In this document: in pieces, positions 50,197 to 58,257 of the stretch | Numbering within the stretch: position 1 is the first letter of the stretch | Layout: the number at the start of each line of letters is the position of its first letter | IMG/VR virus record: IMGVR_UViG_3300031787_000056 | Coordinates: 1-64,000 of that record | DNA length: 64,000 nt | Strand: one strand, 5' to 3' | Source of the DNA: a virus | Made by a program: the position numbers and the translations under genes | Notes under the pieces: model-generated | What the model was told of the DNA's origin: nothing | Database searches by the model: none | Seen by the model: the letters and a program-made list of their open reading frames with translations, nothing else

Positions 50197-50817
50197 TCAT
50201 TGGATTTTTTTGATGACTTCGCGTGCGATGACTCCGCACGCTTCTCGGTCGCGGTTGTGCGTACCATCCGGACGCATCGGCGACGCAATCAGATCCAGCG
50301 CCGCGAAGCACGCAGATAACTTGGCGCGAAGTAGAGCCTCAGTCTCCTGCGCGCACCCAAGCGCCGCCCACGGCTCATCTCCGGCGCGGAATAGTTGCTC
50401 CTGCGCAAGCTTGAGGTCGGCGGTGAGTCTCTCTTTCTCCGCAAACCACCCGTTCAGCTTTTCCTCCAGTTCCGCGATACGCTTGACCTGCGCGGCGATT
50501 GTCTCGTCCGCGAACTGCGACGAGTAAGGGCGCTTGCCCTTGAGCGCGACGGAGAGCTGCCGGTTGAGTTCATCGAGCGCAACATCGCCCACACGTTCAG
50601 CGGCCTGCACGTAATCCAGCATCCCGTCCACCTGCGGCAGGATTGCCAAGATCAGCTTGTCCCGGATGCGCCAGTCGCCCGGATCCATTCCGAGCGCAAG
50701 CATCGCAGTGACGGCGATCGCGCGCGAGGCAGAGACGCCTTCTTCGTTGTCGAGTCGCCACACGCTACCTGACTTGACTCGCCGAACTGCGAAGGGATTG
50801 GTTTTTGGTTTGCTCAT
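50197..50817 (-). CDS. Hypothetical coiled-coil protein, 206 aa
   Basis: ATG at 50817 overlaps the helicase stop (ATGA). Residues about 110-150 (RIAELEEKLNGWFAEKERL) are a coiled coil; the N-terminus is basic. No enzyme motif. Cotranscription with the DnaB-like helicase suggests an accessory replication role, unproven. Confidence 0.65.
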   Translation of the reverse strand: MSKPKTNPFAVRRVKSGSVWRLDNEEGVSASRAIAVTAMLALGMDPGDWRIRDKLILAILPQVDGMLDYVQAAERVGDVALDELNRQLSVALKGKRPYSSQFADETIAAQVKRIAELEEKLNGWFAEKERLTADLKLAQEQLFRAGDEPWAALGCAQETEALLRAKLSACFAALDLIASPMRPDGTHNRDREACGVIAREVIKKIQ

Positions 50818-52262
50818 GCTGTCTTTGCTGTGAATCGCTGGAACCGGAACTCCCGGCGCACAGGGATGTTGTTTCCCTCGCCCTTTCTGGCCTTGCACGC
50901 ACAGAACAGCTGATCCTCCAGAAACATGCTGCGTGGCATATCAGCCTTGCCGCGCTCCGCAGCCAAGATACCAGCCTTGTCGATCGTGTTGGTGATGCCG
51001 ATGACCGCGACCATGTTCTTGCCGAGCCCCTTGCTGATGCCGATGTCGTTGATCGTCAGTACGCGCTTGAGCTGCGCGTCGTTGACCCCCTGCGCGAGGA
51101 GCAGCGTCGGGATCCCGGACCGGTCCGCGAACTTCACGCCGCTGTTGGCCGACTGCTCCCAGAGCATCGCCCGCTCCGAGGTGCCGCCTTGCCGCCCGCC
51201 CGACGAGACGTCCGCTACCGAGCCCAGCCAGTCGAGACACACCCAGGTCGGGTCGTGCCCCATCCTGGTCTTGTAGATCATGCACTCCCGTTCGAGCAGC
51301 ATCTGCAGATTCATCCCGTCATCCGGGGAGACTTTGTGGATGCGCGTACGCTCCAGAAACTTGGCCAGCACCTCGTCCACCTTCTTGATGCGATACATGG
51401 ACGCGGGGTTGCTCATGACCGCCTGCCGGATCTGCGCCACGTTCTCGCAGTCCTGCACGATGTTGATCGGGATGCCGGCCGCATTGGACACCGTCCGTGC
51501 GGCATACTCGCGAGGTTGCAACTCCGTGGTCACGATCAGCGGCCAGCCGTGGTTGTGGCTGGCCTCCCACCACGCGCACTGCCCGGCAGCGATCGATTTC
51601 CCAGACCCGGTGCCGCCAAACATCAGGTAGCACTCGTTGGGCCCCCATCCGCCGTTCAGGCACTCGTCCAGCCCTGTGATGCCTGTGGGGCGCCTCAGCG
51701 TACGTTCGAGGATCTGACTGCCGGCGAACGCCTGCATGGGGTCCTCCGCGCCTTCTGCGACCGCCTGGGCCGCGGCGGAGAGGGACCGCTGCATCTCGAC
51801 GATCTGCCCGGGCACGTCGGGAATCACGTCCCGCCGGAGCACCAGCGCGGCTTTCTTCGCGCGGATGCTGCCATACCAGGCCTCGAAGTAGGGCCGGATG
51901 CAGTAGTGCTGCGCGCAGAACGACGGGTTCTGCATCTCCTTGATCAGATTCACCGCGCGCGCAATGATCTCGTCATCGGAGCTTTCCGTCTTCGCGGCGA
52001 CCTCCAGGTAGGTGCGCAGGAACTCGTAGGTCGGCGGGCACGGCACCTGGTGCCCGATGACGTGCATGATCTTCACGGCGCTGGTCAGGGCCGCCACGAT
52101 CAGCGAGTGCTCTTCCCGCTCGAAGTCATCATCCGTCACCGGGACGCTGAGCATCGCTGCGCGCATCAGCGGATCGTGCATCATCGCGTGCAGCAGGTAG
52201 AACGCGTAGGTGTCGCGGTTGTCCGCGAGCCACTGCTTCATCTCATCTGTGATCTGGGCCAT
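50814..52262 (-). CDS. DnaB-like replicative helicase, 482 aa
   Basis: RecA-fold hexameric helicase: Walker A FGGTGSGKS (about 215-223), then WPLIVTTELQPREYAAR (motif H1a region), a Walker B-like VCLDWLGSV, and C-terminal IGISKGLGKNMVAVIGI with PVRREFRFQRF, an Arg-finger-type end. The N-terminal 120 residues fit the DnaB N-terminal helical domain. In the family it drives fork unwinding and recruits primase, here likely the TOPRIM protein at 42729-44198. Upstream are the 66-aa and 205-aa genes, one of which could be a loader. Confidence 0.85.
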   Translation of the reverse strand: MAQITDEMKQWLADNRDTYAFYLLHAMMHDPLMRAAMLSVPVTDDDFEREEHSLIVAALTSAVKIMHVIGHQVPCPPTYEFLRTYLEVAAKTESSDDEIIARAVNLIKEMQNPSFCAQHYCIRPYFEAWYGSIRAKKAALVLRRDVIPDVPGQIVEMQRSLSAAAQAVAEGAEDPMQAFAGSQILERTLRRPTGITGLDECLNGGWGPNECYLMFGGTGSGKSIAAGQCAWWEASHNHGWPLIVTTELQPREYAARTVSNAAGIPINIVQDCENVAQIRQAVMSNPASMYRIKKVDEVLAKFLERTRIHKVSPDDGMNLQMLLERECMIYKTRMGHDPTWVCLDWLGSVADVSSGGRQGGTSERAMLWEQSANSGVKFADRSGIPTLLLAQGVNDAQLKRVLTINDIGISKGLGKNMVAVIGITNTIDKAGILAAERGKADMPRSMFLEDQLFCACKARKGEGNNIPVRREFRFQRFTAKTA

Positions 52263-52264
52263 GT

Positions 52265-52465
52265 TTACGCAGCCTCCTTGATGTAGTCCGAGGCCATCTT
52301 CTCACTCACTCCGCAGAGGACGGGCGTTTGATACGCTGGCGAGCCGACGGTCTCATACACCGTGTATGTTTTGAGCAGCACGACTTTGGTGTTCGACCAT
52401 TTCTTCGTGACGGGACACTGCTCCGCTTCGTAGGTTCTGTCCCGCTCGTAGGTGAGCCTCCTCAT
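52265..52465 (-). CDS. Small hypothetical protein, 66 aa
   Basis: ATG at 52465 overlaps the upstream stop. Beta-rich with Tyr/Thr (YERDRTYEAEQCPVTKK) and a helical end. Directly precedes the DnaB-like helicase. No domain recognised. Confidence 0.65.
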   Translation of the reverse strand: MRRLTYERDRTYEAEQCPVTKKWSNTKVVLLKTYTVYETVGSPAYQTPVLCGVSEKMASDYIKEAA

Positions 52466-53079
52466 TTGGGTTGGTTCTTTCGTTTGTTGAATTGTGCAGC
52501 CACACGTTCGTAGAGCACCCCGCGGTGCGCCAGCCACTTGGTCACGCGGCGGTCGGCCGACATCATCGCCAGGAGTTCCTGGGCCATGTAGAACATGGCC
52601 TCCGTATCCATCCGGTTGACCGCGATGAGGTAGCGCACCTCGACCGGGTAGGACGTGGCGGTGGTGACGTCGGTCACGCCGGCCCGCTCCAGCTCCTGCC
52701 GCATCCGGGTGAACTCGAAGTCGCGACGCTCCAGGAACAGCTTGGCGCTGCGCTTGTCCACCACGACCTCGTAGGGCACCTGCAGGTAGTTGCTGAGCGC
52801 CTTGGTGAGATACTTCGACGAGAACAGCATGTTCGGCATGGGGCCGTCCGGATGCTTGTTGAACTTGGCCCAGTCGAAGATTGCCTCCATCAGGATGTCC
52901 GGGGCGACATCCCAGTCGTGCACGACGCTCGCCATCTTCTCGATGCGCGGCAGCATCAGCGAGCGCAGGCGCCGCTCGTCCAGCTTGCCGTGGTGCCCGG
53001 CGTCCTCGAGCAGCTTGGCCTTCTGGTAGATGTAGTTGTCGAGGAGCCGCGTGACGAGGGTTGGGTCAATGTCCGGCAT
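52462..53079 (-). CDS. Hypothetical helical protein upstream of helicase, 205 aa
   Basis: Predicted mostly helical, basic C-terminus (AAQFNKRKNQPK). Position just upstream of the DnaB-like gene and the helical character would suit a helicase loader, comparable in placement to T4 gp59 or DnaC-type loaders, but no sequence motif shows this. Overlaps the upstream small gene by 14 nt. Confidence 0.6.
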   Translation of the reverse strand: MPDIDPTLVTRLLDNYIYQKAKLLEDAGHHGKLDERRLRSLMLPRIEKMASVVHDWDVAPDILMEAIFDWAKFNKHPDGPMPNMLFSSKYLTKALSNYLQVPYEVVVDKRSAKLFLERRDFEFTRMRQELERAGVTDVTTATSYPVEVRYLIAVNRMDTEAMFYMAQELLAMMSADRRVTKWLAHRGVLYERVAAQFNKRKNQPK

Positions 53080-53290
53080 CCTTGGTATTCTGTTTGGACC
53101 TGGTGACTTGTCCGATGTTTGCGCGGTCGAACTTTATGCGACGTTTGGCGCCGTTCGGAAACACTCCGTGGACTTCGAAGCGCTCGATGCGCCACGCTGG
53201 ATCGTCGAAAGTTTCACGAATTCTGTCCAATGTCCGTTCGATGGTCCTGCAGTCTTTTTGTGGATCGTCTTTCATGGTGGGTGTGTTCAT
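53066..53290 (-). CDS. Small hypothetical protein, 74 aa
   Basis: Charged protein (TIERTLDRIRETFDDPAWRIE) with a basic end. ATG at 53290 overlaps the stop of the 35-aa membrane peptide gene. No domain recognised. Confidence 0.6.
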   Translation of the reverse strand: MNTPTMKDDPQKDCRTIERTLDRIRETFDDPAWRIERFEVHGVFPNGAKRRIKFDRANIGQVTRSKQNTKDAGH

Positions 53291-53394
53291 CTGCGATCCA
53301 AGAGAAGTCTGATCAGCGCTAGAAGTATCAGACACAGCAGCACGACGCCCCATATGGCCAGCTCGTAGATCTGATGATATTGTTGGTCGCTCAT
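53287..53394 (-). CDS. 35-aa single-pass membrane protein
   Basis: Starts MSDQQYHQIYELA, followed by one membrane helix (IWGVVLLCLILLALIRLLL) and a DRR end. It fits the operon by a 4-nt overlap with the next gene. Very small, but the composition is clearly non-random. Confidence 0.6.
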   Translation of the reverse strand: MSDQQYHQIYELAIWGVVLLCLILLALIRLLLDRR

Positions 53395-53405
53395 GGGCAG
53401 TGTGA

Positions 53406-53615
53406 TTATTTGACTCCCGCAGCGAAGTGATCGCACACGCCGGATTCCTCGACTGGCAGATCGAACGCCGGCGACAACGTGCAGTGCGCACCATTGGCTC
53501 CCGGCTCCCCGGAGCAGTCGACTCCCACGAAGTGCCGGCATACTTTACAGCACTGCATACCGTCTCGGTAGTTCATCTGCCGCAGAATTAGGTCGTTTGT
53601 TGTTTGATCGAGCAT
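53406..53615 (-). CDS. Small Cys-rich protein, 69 aa
   Basis: Six Cys residues in CCKVCRHF, DCSGEP, HCTLSP and VCDHF, a likely zinc or disulfide fold. Leader CAACCAACCAACCAAATCATG is the most extreme A/C-rich leader in the window. The function is unknown. Confidence 0.7.
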   Translation of the reverse strand: MLDQTTNDLILRQMNYRDGMQCCKVCRHFVGVDCSGEPGANGAHCTLSPAFDLPVEESGVCDHFAAGVK

Positions 53616-53635
53616 GATTTGGTTGGTTGGTTGAG

Positions 53636-53830
53636 TTACTTCCAAGGCACAAGGAATCGCGCCACGGCTCCTCGAGTCCTCGCGTCATTTTGACATTCGC
53701 GTTTGGTCAGCCACGGGAAAATCGCATGTCCGTCTGCGGTGGACTCGCTGTAGCCGTTGTGCCATCGGTAGCCTGGGCCGCCGGTGCCGCGTTCGACTCC
53801 TCCGCGGTAGGTGTAGATGATCTCGTTCAT
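53636..53830 (-). CDS. Small hypothetical protein, 64 aa
   Basis: Starts MNEIIYTYRGGVERG and continues YRWHNGYSE and FPWLTKRECQNDARTRGAVARF, a pattern I recall from many small phage proteins. The ATG overlaps the RecU-like gene stop (ATGA). The function is unknown. Confidence 0.7.
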   Translation of the reverse strand: MNEIIYTYRGGVERGTGGPGYRWHNGYSESTADGHAIFPWLTKRECQNDARTRGAVARFLVPWK

Positions 53831-54645
53831 GCTGCGCCGACCAGACCCAGCAGGTCCGGCCGGAGTTTGTTGGCCCTCGGCGGAATATGCCACTTGACTG
53901 GAATTCCCAGCTCCTGCGCCAGCTGCCTGGTCAACCCGGGGAATTCGGTGTCCTTCTCCTTGCATTCAGCGAACTGCGCCCATCCCGCGGCCCATCCGCC
54001 AGCGCCATCAAGTATCGGCATGGCCACCGTGAACGCAGGCTCGTAGAACGTGCGACCCAGGCGCGCGTTGAAGTGAATCAGCACGTAGCAGTCCACGTTG
54101 AACCGGCTGCGCTTGAGCATGTGTCGCAACTGCTTCTGCTTGATCTTGTCGTTCTGGATGCGGAAGGACGGCTGGCTGCAGACCTTGGCCTCGATGATGA
54201 ACTGCCGGCCGTTGGCGCGCGCACCTTCGAAGTCCGGCAGGCTCGGCACCGGCAGCCAGGCGTCGTCCACCATGCTGACCATCGTGCCGTAGCGGCCCAT
54301 CGTCAGCACGCCATCCTTCTCGAGCCGCTTAGCCTCGTTCATCAGCAGCTCCTCCAGCTCCTTGCCGTTCCCGCCCAGGGTGTCGGGCGGAGAGCATGGG
54401 TCCAGCGAGGCAACGCGCTTGTGGATGAACTGCAGTATGTCGCCGAGGTCGGTCGTATCCGCGATCGGCAGCGACCGATCGTCCTCCCCGGACAGGCTGC
54501 AGACAACGACGCTGTTCAGACCCCTGAACGCTAAGGCGCCGAGGCGCAGGACGTCGCTCTCGTAGCGGAACCGCGTGTCGGACCTGAACAGGATGTCTGC
54601 GGCCTTTTCGAACAGGCTTTTCTTGGGAGCCGCAGGCTTAGCCAC
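53827..54645 (-). CDS. RecU-like Holliday-junction nuclease, 272 aa
   Basis: GTG start at 54645, inside the end of the upstream gene. Residues about 160-235 show a PD-(D/E)xK pattern close to RecU: LPDFEGARANGRQFIIEAKV, a following Gln-containing helix (KQKQLRHMLKRS), then DCYVLIHFN and the strand FTVAMPIL. If correct it resolves branched DNA from recombination or replication, working with the UvsW-like helicase next door. The assignment rests on this motif order only. Confidence 0.55.
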   Translation of the reverse strand: MAKPAAPKKSLFEKAADILFRSDTRFRYESDVLRLGALAFRGLNSVVVCSLSGEDDRSLPIADTTDLGDILQFIHKRVASLDPCSPPDTLGGNGKELEELLMNEAKRLEKDGVLTMGRYGTMVSMVDDAWLPVPSLPDFEGARANGRQFIIEAKVCSQPSFRIQNDKIKQKQLRHMLKRSRFNVDCYVLIHFNARLGRTFYEPAFTVAMPILDGAGGWAAGWAQFAECKEKDTEFPGLTRQLAQELGIPVKWHIPPRANKLRPDLLGLVGAA

Positions 54646-55123
54646 GGGGCGCCTCCTCCTGCGTGAACGCTGCAATGCGCTCACCGAGCACGACCGAATA
54701 CTGGTCCATGATCTTCGACTGCCGTATGAGGCGTTCCTGTTCTTCCTCTGGCAGCGTCGGAAAGACGTCTCCACGTCCGAACGCATTCAGCTTTTCGAGC
54801 TTTTCATCCAGCTCTTGTTTTTCCGCTACGACTCTCTGTTGGTAATCGGGCAGCCTCGGCCTGCGCAGCTCGTCCTCGCGCTTCACGATGTCCGCAGCCA
54901 TTTCCGGCGACAGTCCGTAACCGATCGCGGCCATCGGTGCGATGCTCAGCGGCCTGAGATACGGCGGGAGCTCTGCCGGACAATTCTCGCAGTTCCAGAA
55001 CCACCACTGTTCATACAAGCTCTGAGGGGTGGCGTGCTGGTAGGTGATTCCCAAGCTTTTCATCACCTCTTGCGGGTGAGCGGCAGGACCGTCCTGCATG
55101 ATGAAGCGTAGATGTTGTGTCAT
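54638..55123 (-). CDS. Acb2/Tad1-like hairpin-domain protein, candidate anti-CBASS sponge, 161 aa
   Basis: Residues 91-154 fit the two-helix hairpin family that includes Acb2 and T4 Vs.4: PDYQQRVVAEKQELDEKLEKL, then FPTLPEEEQERLIRQ and MDQYSVVLGERIAAF. Members bind cyclic di- and trinucleotides and so block CBASS (and related) immune signalling. Here the domain is fused to a 90-residue N-terminal region with FWNCENCPAELPPYLRPL, a short Cys pair and a helix. Assignment of the hairpin is by recall of the family pattern; ligand binding is inference. Confidence 0.7.
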   Translation of the reverse strand: MTQHLRFIMQDGPAAHPQEVMKSLGITYQHATPQSLYEQWWFWNCENCPAELPPYLRPLSIAPMAAIGYGLSPEMAADIVKREDELRRPRLPDYQQRVVAEKQELDEKLEKLNAFGRGDVFPTLPEEEQERLIRQSKIMDQYSVVLGERIAAFTQEEAPRG

Positions 55124-55142
55124 GTTTTTATAGATGTGCCGT

Positions 55143-56654
55143 CTATCCGACGGCGGGTGTTGTAGCCGCAGTTTGTTCGTAAGCCCCCAGCACGATTTCT
55201 CGCGCGCGCTCAGACGTCGCCACGAACTCGATGTCGTAGCCGATCTCCTCGTATGCTTTGTGCCGCGCCCAGCACTCCCCGATGATGCCGGAGTATGGAG
55301 GGTTGCTGCGCGTCTCCTGCTCCGCGTCGCGGCACTCGAACATGAAGTCGACCATCACGCCGTAATTCTTGCCGGGGCGGCACTGCAGCAGCCGGCCCGG
55401 CTTCTGAATCGCCGTCGTGTTCGCCCCGCCGCCGGCCAGATTCACCACCACCTTCAGGTCCGGAAAAGTCAGCCCCTGCACGTAGATGTTGCTCGCGAGC
55501 ACGCGGATGATTGAGCCGTCGGCAATCCTGCGTGTGACGCTGTCGCGCTCTTTGTCCGTCATGCGTTTGGCCATGGCGATGGTGCCCCACGGCGGCATGG
55601 CGTGCTCGAGGTAGAACTCGGCTTGCTTCTCGTCGCGGATGAACGCCATGGTCTGCCAGTCCTGCGGAATCACCTCGTCCACGATCTTCTTCACCAGCGC
55701 CGCGGTGCGGGAGGATTCAGTCAGCAGCCGCTGATACACCACCGCGCGGTCCACCATGCGCCCCGGCACAGTGTCCTTGCTGAACGGGATCTTCACGAAG
55801 ATGACCTTCAGCGGCGAGATGGCACCCCAGGCGACGGCCTCGCGGTAGGTGACGTTCGAGATCACCGGCCCGATGATCCCCTCGATCAGACGGTCCTTCT
55901 TGTCGAACCGGCCTTTCAGCGTGGCGCCGAACCCATACTTCCGGGCACGGACGAACGCGGTCACCTTGGGCATGCGCTCATCCGACACCACTGCGTGCGG
56001 CTCGTCGATGATCAGCAGCTCGGTCGCGTCCGGATCCATCTTGTCCAGCGAGTCGACGGAGCAGATCGTGATGTCGTCCGACTGCTTGGAGTTGCGGCTG
56101 CCGGTGTAGACTCCTTTGATCTCGCGCCCAGGAATGGCATCCTTGAAGTGCGCGAAGAGCTGCTTGCACAAGTCCACGCCGGGGGCGGTGATCACCGTCA
56201 TCGCCTTCGGGAACGCTTTGCAGATGGCGGACATTCCAAAACTTTTCCCAAATCTGGTTGGAGCGCCGATCAAGCCGGAGTCGCCGCACATCAGAGCGTC
56301 CATGATCCAGCGCTTCTGGAACCCGCGCAGCCCTGGCAGGGCTGTCAGGAAGTTCGGATGGTCCAGCACCTTTGGGCGCACATCCTGCACGACCACCGTG
56401 TGTCCCAGCTCGACGAGATGCTGCCGTAAAACTTTCCAGAAGCCCTGATGGCTGAGCAGCGCCGCCCGCCCATCCACGGAGGTCATGTTGAACATCGGCT
56501 CCGTGATTGTCTCGAACCTCGTGCGACCGCGATCGAAAATCATCTCGCGGTATTGCAGGGTCAGGAATTCCCGCACGAGCGGATGGTCTGGCAGCACAGT
56601 CAGGCCGCCTTCGTCCCTGGCTATGACGAAATGGGTAGATTCATTCTTCTTCAC
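55143..56654 (-). CDS. UvsW-like superfamily 2 helicase, 503 aa
   Basis: Walker A IGAPTRFGKS (about 128-137), TVITAPGVDLCKQ, Walker B LIIDEPH (DEPH instead of DEAH, about 213-219), FGATLKGRFDKKD at motif III, and C-terminal motifs VLASNIYVQGLTFPDL and NTTAIQKPGRLLQ. T4 UvsW unwinds R-loops and branched intermediates and helps switch origin use to recombination-dependent replication. The N-terminal 100 residues may be the accessory DNA-binding domain. Neighbours include RecU-like and SbcCD genes. Confidence 0.85.
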   Translation of the reverse strand: MKKNESTHFVIARDEGGLTVLPDHPLVREFLTLQYREMIFDRGRTRFETITEPMFNMTSVDGRAALLSHQGFWKVLRQHLVELGHTVVVQDVRPKVLDHPNFLTALPGLRGFQKRWIMDALMCGDSGLIGAPTRFGKSFGMSAICKAFPKAMTVITAPGVDLCKQLFAHFKDAIPGREIKGVYTGSRNSKQSDDITICSVDSLDKMDPDATELLIIDEPHAVVSDERMPKVTAFVRARKYGFGATLKGRFDKKDRLIEGIIGPVISNVTYREAVAWGAISPLKVIFVKIPFSKDTVPGRMVDRAVVYQRLLTESSRTAALVKKIVDEVIPQDWQTMAFIRDEKQAEFYLEHAMPPWGTIAMAKRMTDKERDSVTRRIADGSIIRVLASNIYVQGLTFPDLKVVVNLAGGGANTTAIQKPGRLLQCRPGKNYGVMVDFMFECRDAEQETRSNPPYSGIIGECWARHKAYEEIGYDIEFVATSERAREIVLGAYEQTAATTPAVG

Positions 56655-57240
56655 TTAGGTTTGCAAATTGTTCATCGGCCTGCGCCGGCGACTCCAGCAG
56701 CAGATCGCCGCTGGGTTCTTTTTCGTCCACAGAGCGCAGCTCGAACCGTCCGTAATCACGCGCGTGTCCCCACTCGGATATCCCGAGATGCGCGCCGATA
56801 TGCAGCAGCATCTCGTCGAACTCTTGCTCATCGGGCGCCCGGGTGAATCGTCCTCCGCCGTCAGTGTTCGGAGGGATGTGCTTGGACAGAGTGAACTGCA
56901 CGTCGAGCGTCTGCCCGGCGGACAGCGCCTCGAACTTTTCCGTCAGCATCTGTCCCGCGCGCTTGAACTTTCGGTTGTAGGCCGACGTGCGCTTCACTGA
57001 ATACCAGCGGCAGGGGATGATGGCACTCACAGCCACGTCACTCAGGTGCAGCGCGTCGCGGGCCTCCAGGAACGCCCACTCCCATCGCGGCATGTCCATG
57101 TAGATGTAGCAGCGATCTGGATCGCACCCCTGCGGAGGCTTCAGCACGCGGTTGAACACCCGCTTCGGGTCTTTGCGGTCGTTGTTGTGTTTCGCCGCGA
57201 GCAGCGGAGTGAGGAGACGAAGACGTCGGTTAATCAGCAT
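56641..57240 (-). CDS. Hypothetical protein, 199 aa
   Basis: Alpha/beta protein with DRCYIYMDMPRWEWAFLEAR, VSAIIPCRWYSVKRT and DEMLLHIGAHLGISEWGHAR, the last segment familiar from uncharacterised phage proteins. ATG at 57240 follows a region of phased repeats. It overlaps the UvsW-like start by 14 nt. The function is unknown. Confidence 0.7.
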   Translation of the reverse strand: MLINRRLRLLTPLLAAKHNNDRKDPKRVFNRVLKPPQGCDPDRCYIYMDMPRWEWAFLEARDALHLSDVAVSAIIPCRWYSVKRTSAYNRKFKRAGQMLTEKFEALSAGQTLDVQFTLSKHIPPNTDGGGRFTRAPDEQEFDEMLLHIGAHLGISEWGHARDYGRFELRSVDEKEPSGDLLLESPAQADEQFANLSEEE

Positions 57241-57282
57241 GGTGGCAATCGTTGAGCAACTGGCGCAATCTGGCAAGGCCCA

Positions 57283-57344
57283 TGTAGGCGTTCTGTAGGC
57301 GTAACATTTTAACCGCCTGGACTTTGTGGGCGTCCTGTAGGCGT
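57283..57344. repeat. Four phased TGTAGGCG-type repeats
   Basis: TGTAGGCGTTCTGTAGGCGT (57283-57302) and TGTGGGCGTCCTGTAGGCGT (57325-57344) are near-identical. Within each pair the 8-mer recurs at 10 bp, and the pairs are 42 bp apart, so all four lie on one DNA face. They sit between a terminator and the gene at 57240, a good place for an operator. Confidence 0.75.
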
Positions 57345-57362
57345 GCTAGGTAAACAACGAGA

Positions 57363-57390
57363 AGCGGCGGCCCCTTTCGGAGCCGCCGCT
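57363..57390 (-). terminator. Hairpin after the 102-aa gene
   Basis: AGCGGCGGC pairs with GCCGCCGCT around a 10-nt loop, followed on the minus strand by TCTCGTTGTTT. It begins 3 nt after the stop at 57393. Confidence 0.7.
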
Positions 57391-57392
57391 GG

Positions 57393-57701
57393 CTAGTTCT
57401 GAATTCGTTCTGCGTCCCACATCCGCTGCTGAGCGCAACGCTTGTCCCACGCGACGCGGTCGTAATAGACATCGATCATGTCGACGGACAAACGCTGGTC
57501 CACTATGAATGACAGACCACACAGAGCATTGAAGAACCTGTCGGTGCGCGACGGCAGGTGGTGCTCCAACCTCAGAATGTCTTCCGCCTGCGAGCTGATC
57601 GCTGTCCCGACCGGCGATGCCGCGGGACGCTCAGCCGCAAGCATCGCGGCGAGCGCGCCACCAAAGTCAGACCCGGGACTCGTGGTGAATGTCCCTGTCA
57701 T
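57393..57701 (-). CDS. Hypothetical protein, 102 aa
   Basis: ATG at 57701 overlaps the upstream stop. The N-terminal part is Ala/Gly-rich and the C-terminal part helical (MIDVYYDRVAWDKRCAQQ). Last gene of its unit, followed by a hairpin. No domain recognised. Confidence 0.65.
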   Translation of the reverse strand: MTGTFTTSPGSDFGGALAAMLAAERPAASPVGTAISSQAEDILRLEHHLPSRTDRFFNALCGLSFIVDQRLSVDMIDVYYDRVAWDKRCAQQRMWDAERIQN

Positions 57702-58150
57702 GGTAGCGCCTTCGTGGTCGACTGCGCCGGAAGCGCCAGTCCGGCAAATCCGCGTTCCTTCAGCGTCTCGTAGAGCGTCGCTCCCGACGCATCCTGCGCA
57801 TACGGCAAGAAGACCTGCTCGAGTTCCGCCAGCCCGGCGCTCACCAGCGCCAACTGCGCGGCGAGCCAGTCTTTCACGATGCGCCACGCAACGCGCGATG
57901 CCTGCTCGCGTGTCTTCAGTTTGGGAGTGACGTTCTGCCGCACAAGCACCTGATATATCCTCGTCGCGTTTGCTGGCAAACGAAAACTCATCAGTCCCGC
58001 CGCCGTCTGAATCCGGAAGCTCAGAGCGACCAGCACGCCGTCGGCATACTCGGTCATCACAGCCTGCGCCTTGGCCTCCACGAGCATGGCCTGGATCTCC
58101 GTCGCCGTCTTCGCCGCAGCAATCTGCGTAGTATAATTCAGGATGGGCAT
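57698..58150 (-). CDS. Conserved phage hypothetical protein, 150 aa
   Basis: Starts MPILNYTTQIAAAKTATEIQ and contains LSFRIQTAAGLMSFRLPANA and ASRVAWRIVKDWLAAQLALV, a pattern I recall from many environmental phage genomes; no known function. A Shine-Dalgarno-like GAAGGAG precedes the ATG, so start 58150 is preferred to the Arg-rich longer frame. Confidence 0.75.
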   Translation of the reverse strand: MPILNYTTQIAAAKTATEIQAMLVEAKAQAVMTEYADGVLVALSFRIQTAAGLMSFRLPANATRIYQVLVRQNVTPKLKTREQASRVAWRIVKDWLAAQLALVSAGLAELEQVFLPYAQDASGATLYETLKERGFAGLALPAQSTTKALP

Positions 58151-58257
58151 ACGTCTCCTTCGCCGTTCGCCGCTCGCCGCGTCGAATTTTTCCTGCTCAT
58201 CGTCGTCCCGCACCCCACCGCCGCCGCCACCGACTGCTTTGGCTGTCCTTCGATCAT
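58138..58257 (-). CDS. Possible 39-aa coupled peptide
   Basis: A frame opening MIEGQPKQSVAAAVG that overlaps the upstream stop by ATGA and the next gene's start at its end. It may serve only to couple translation. Weak support. Confidence 0.3.
   Translation of the reverse strand: MIEGQPKQSVAAAVGCGTTMSRKNSTRRAANGEGDVCPS

Noticed and set aside
50805-52286. 493-codon plus-strand frame opposite the DnaB-like helicase
   Set aside because: Antisense to a helicase with clear Walker motifs and without any leader or motif of its own.
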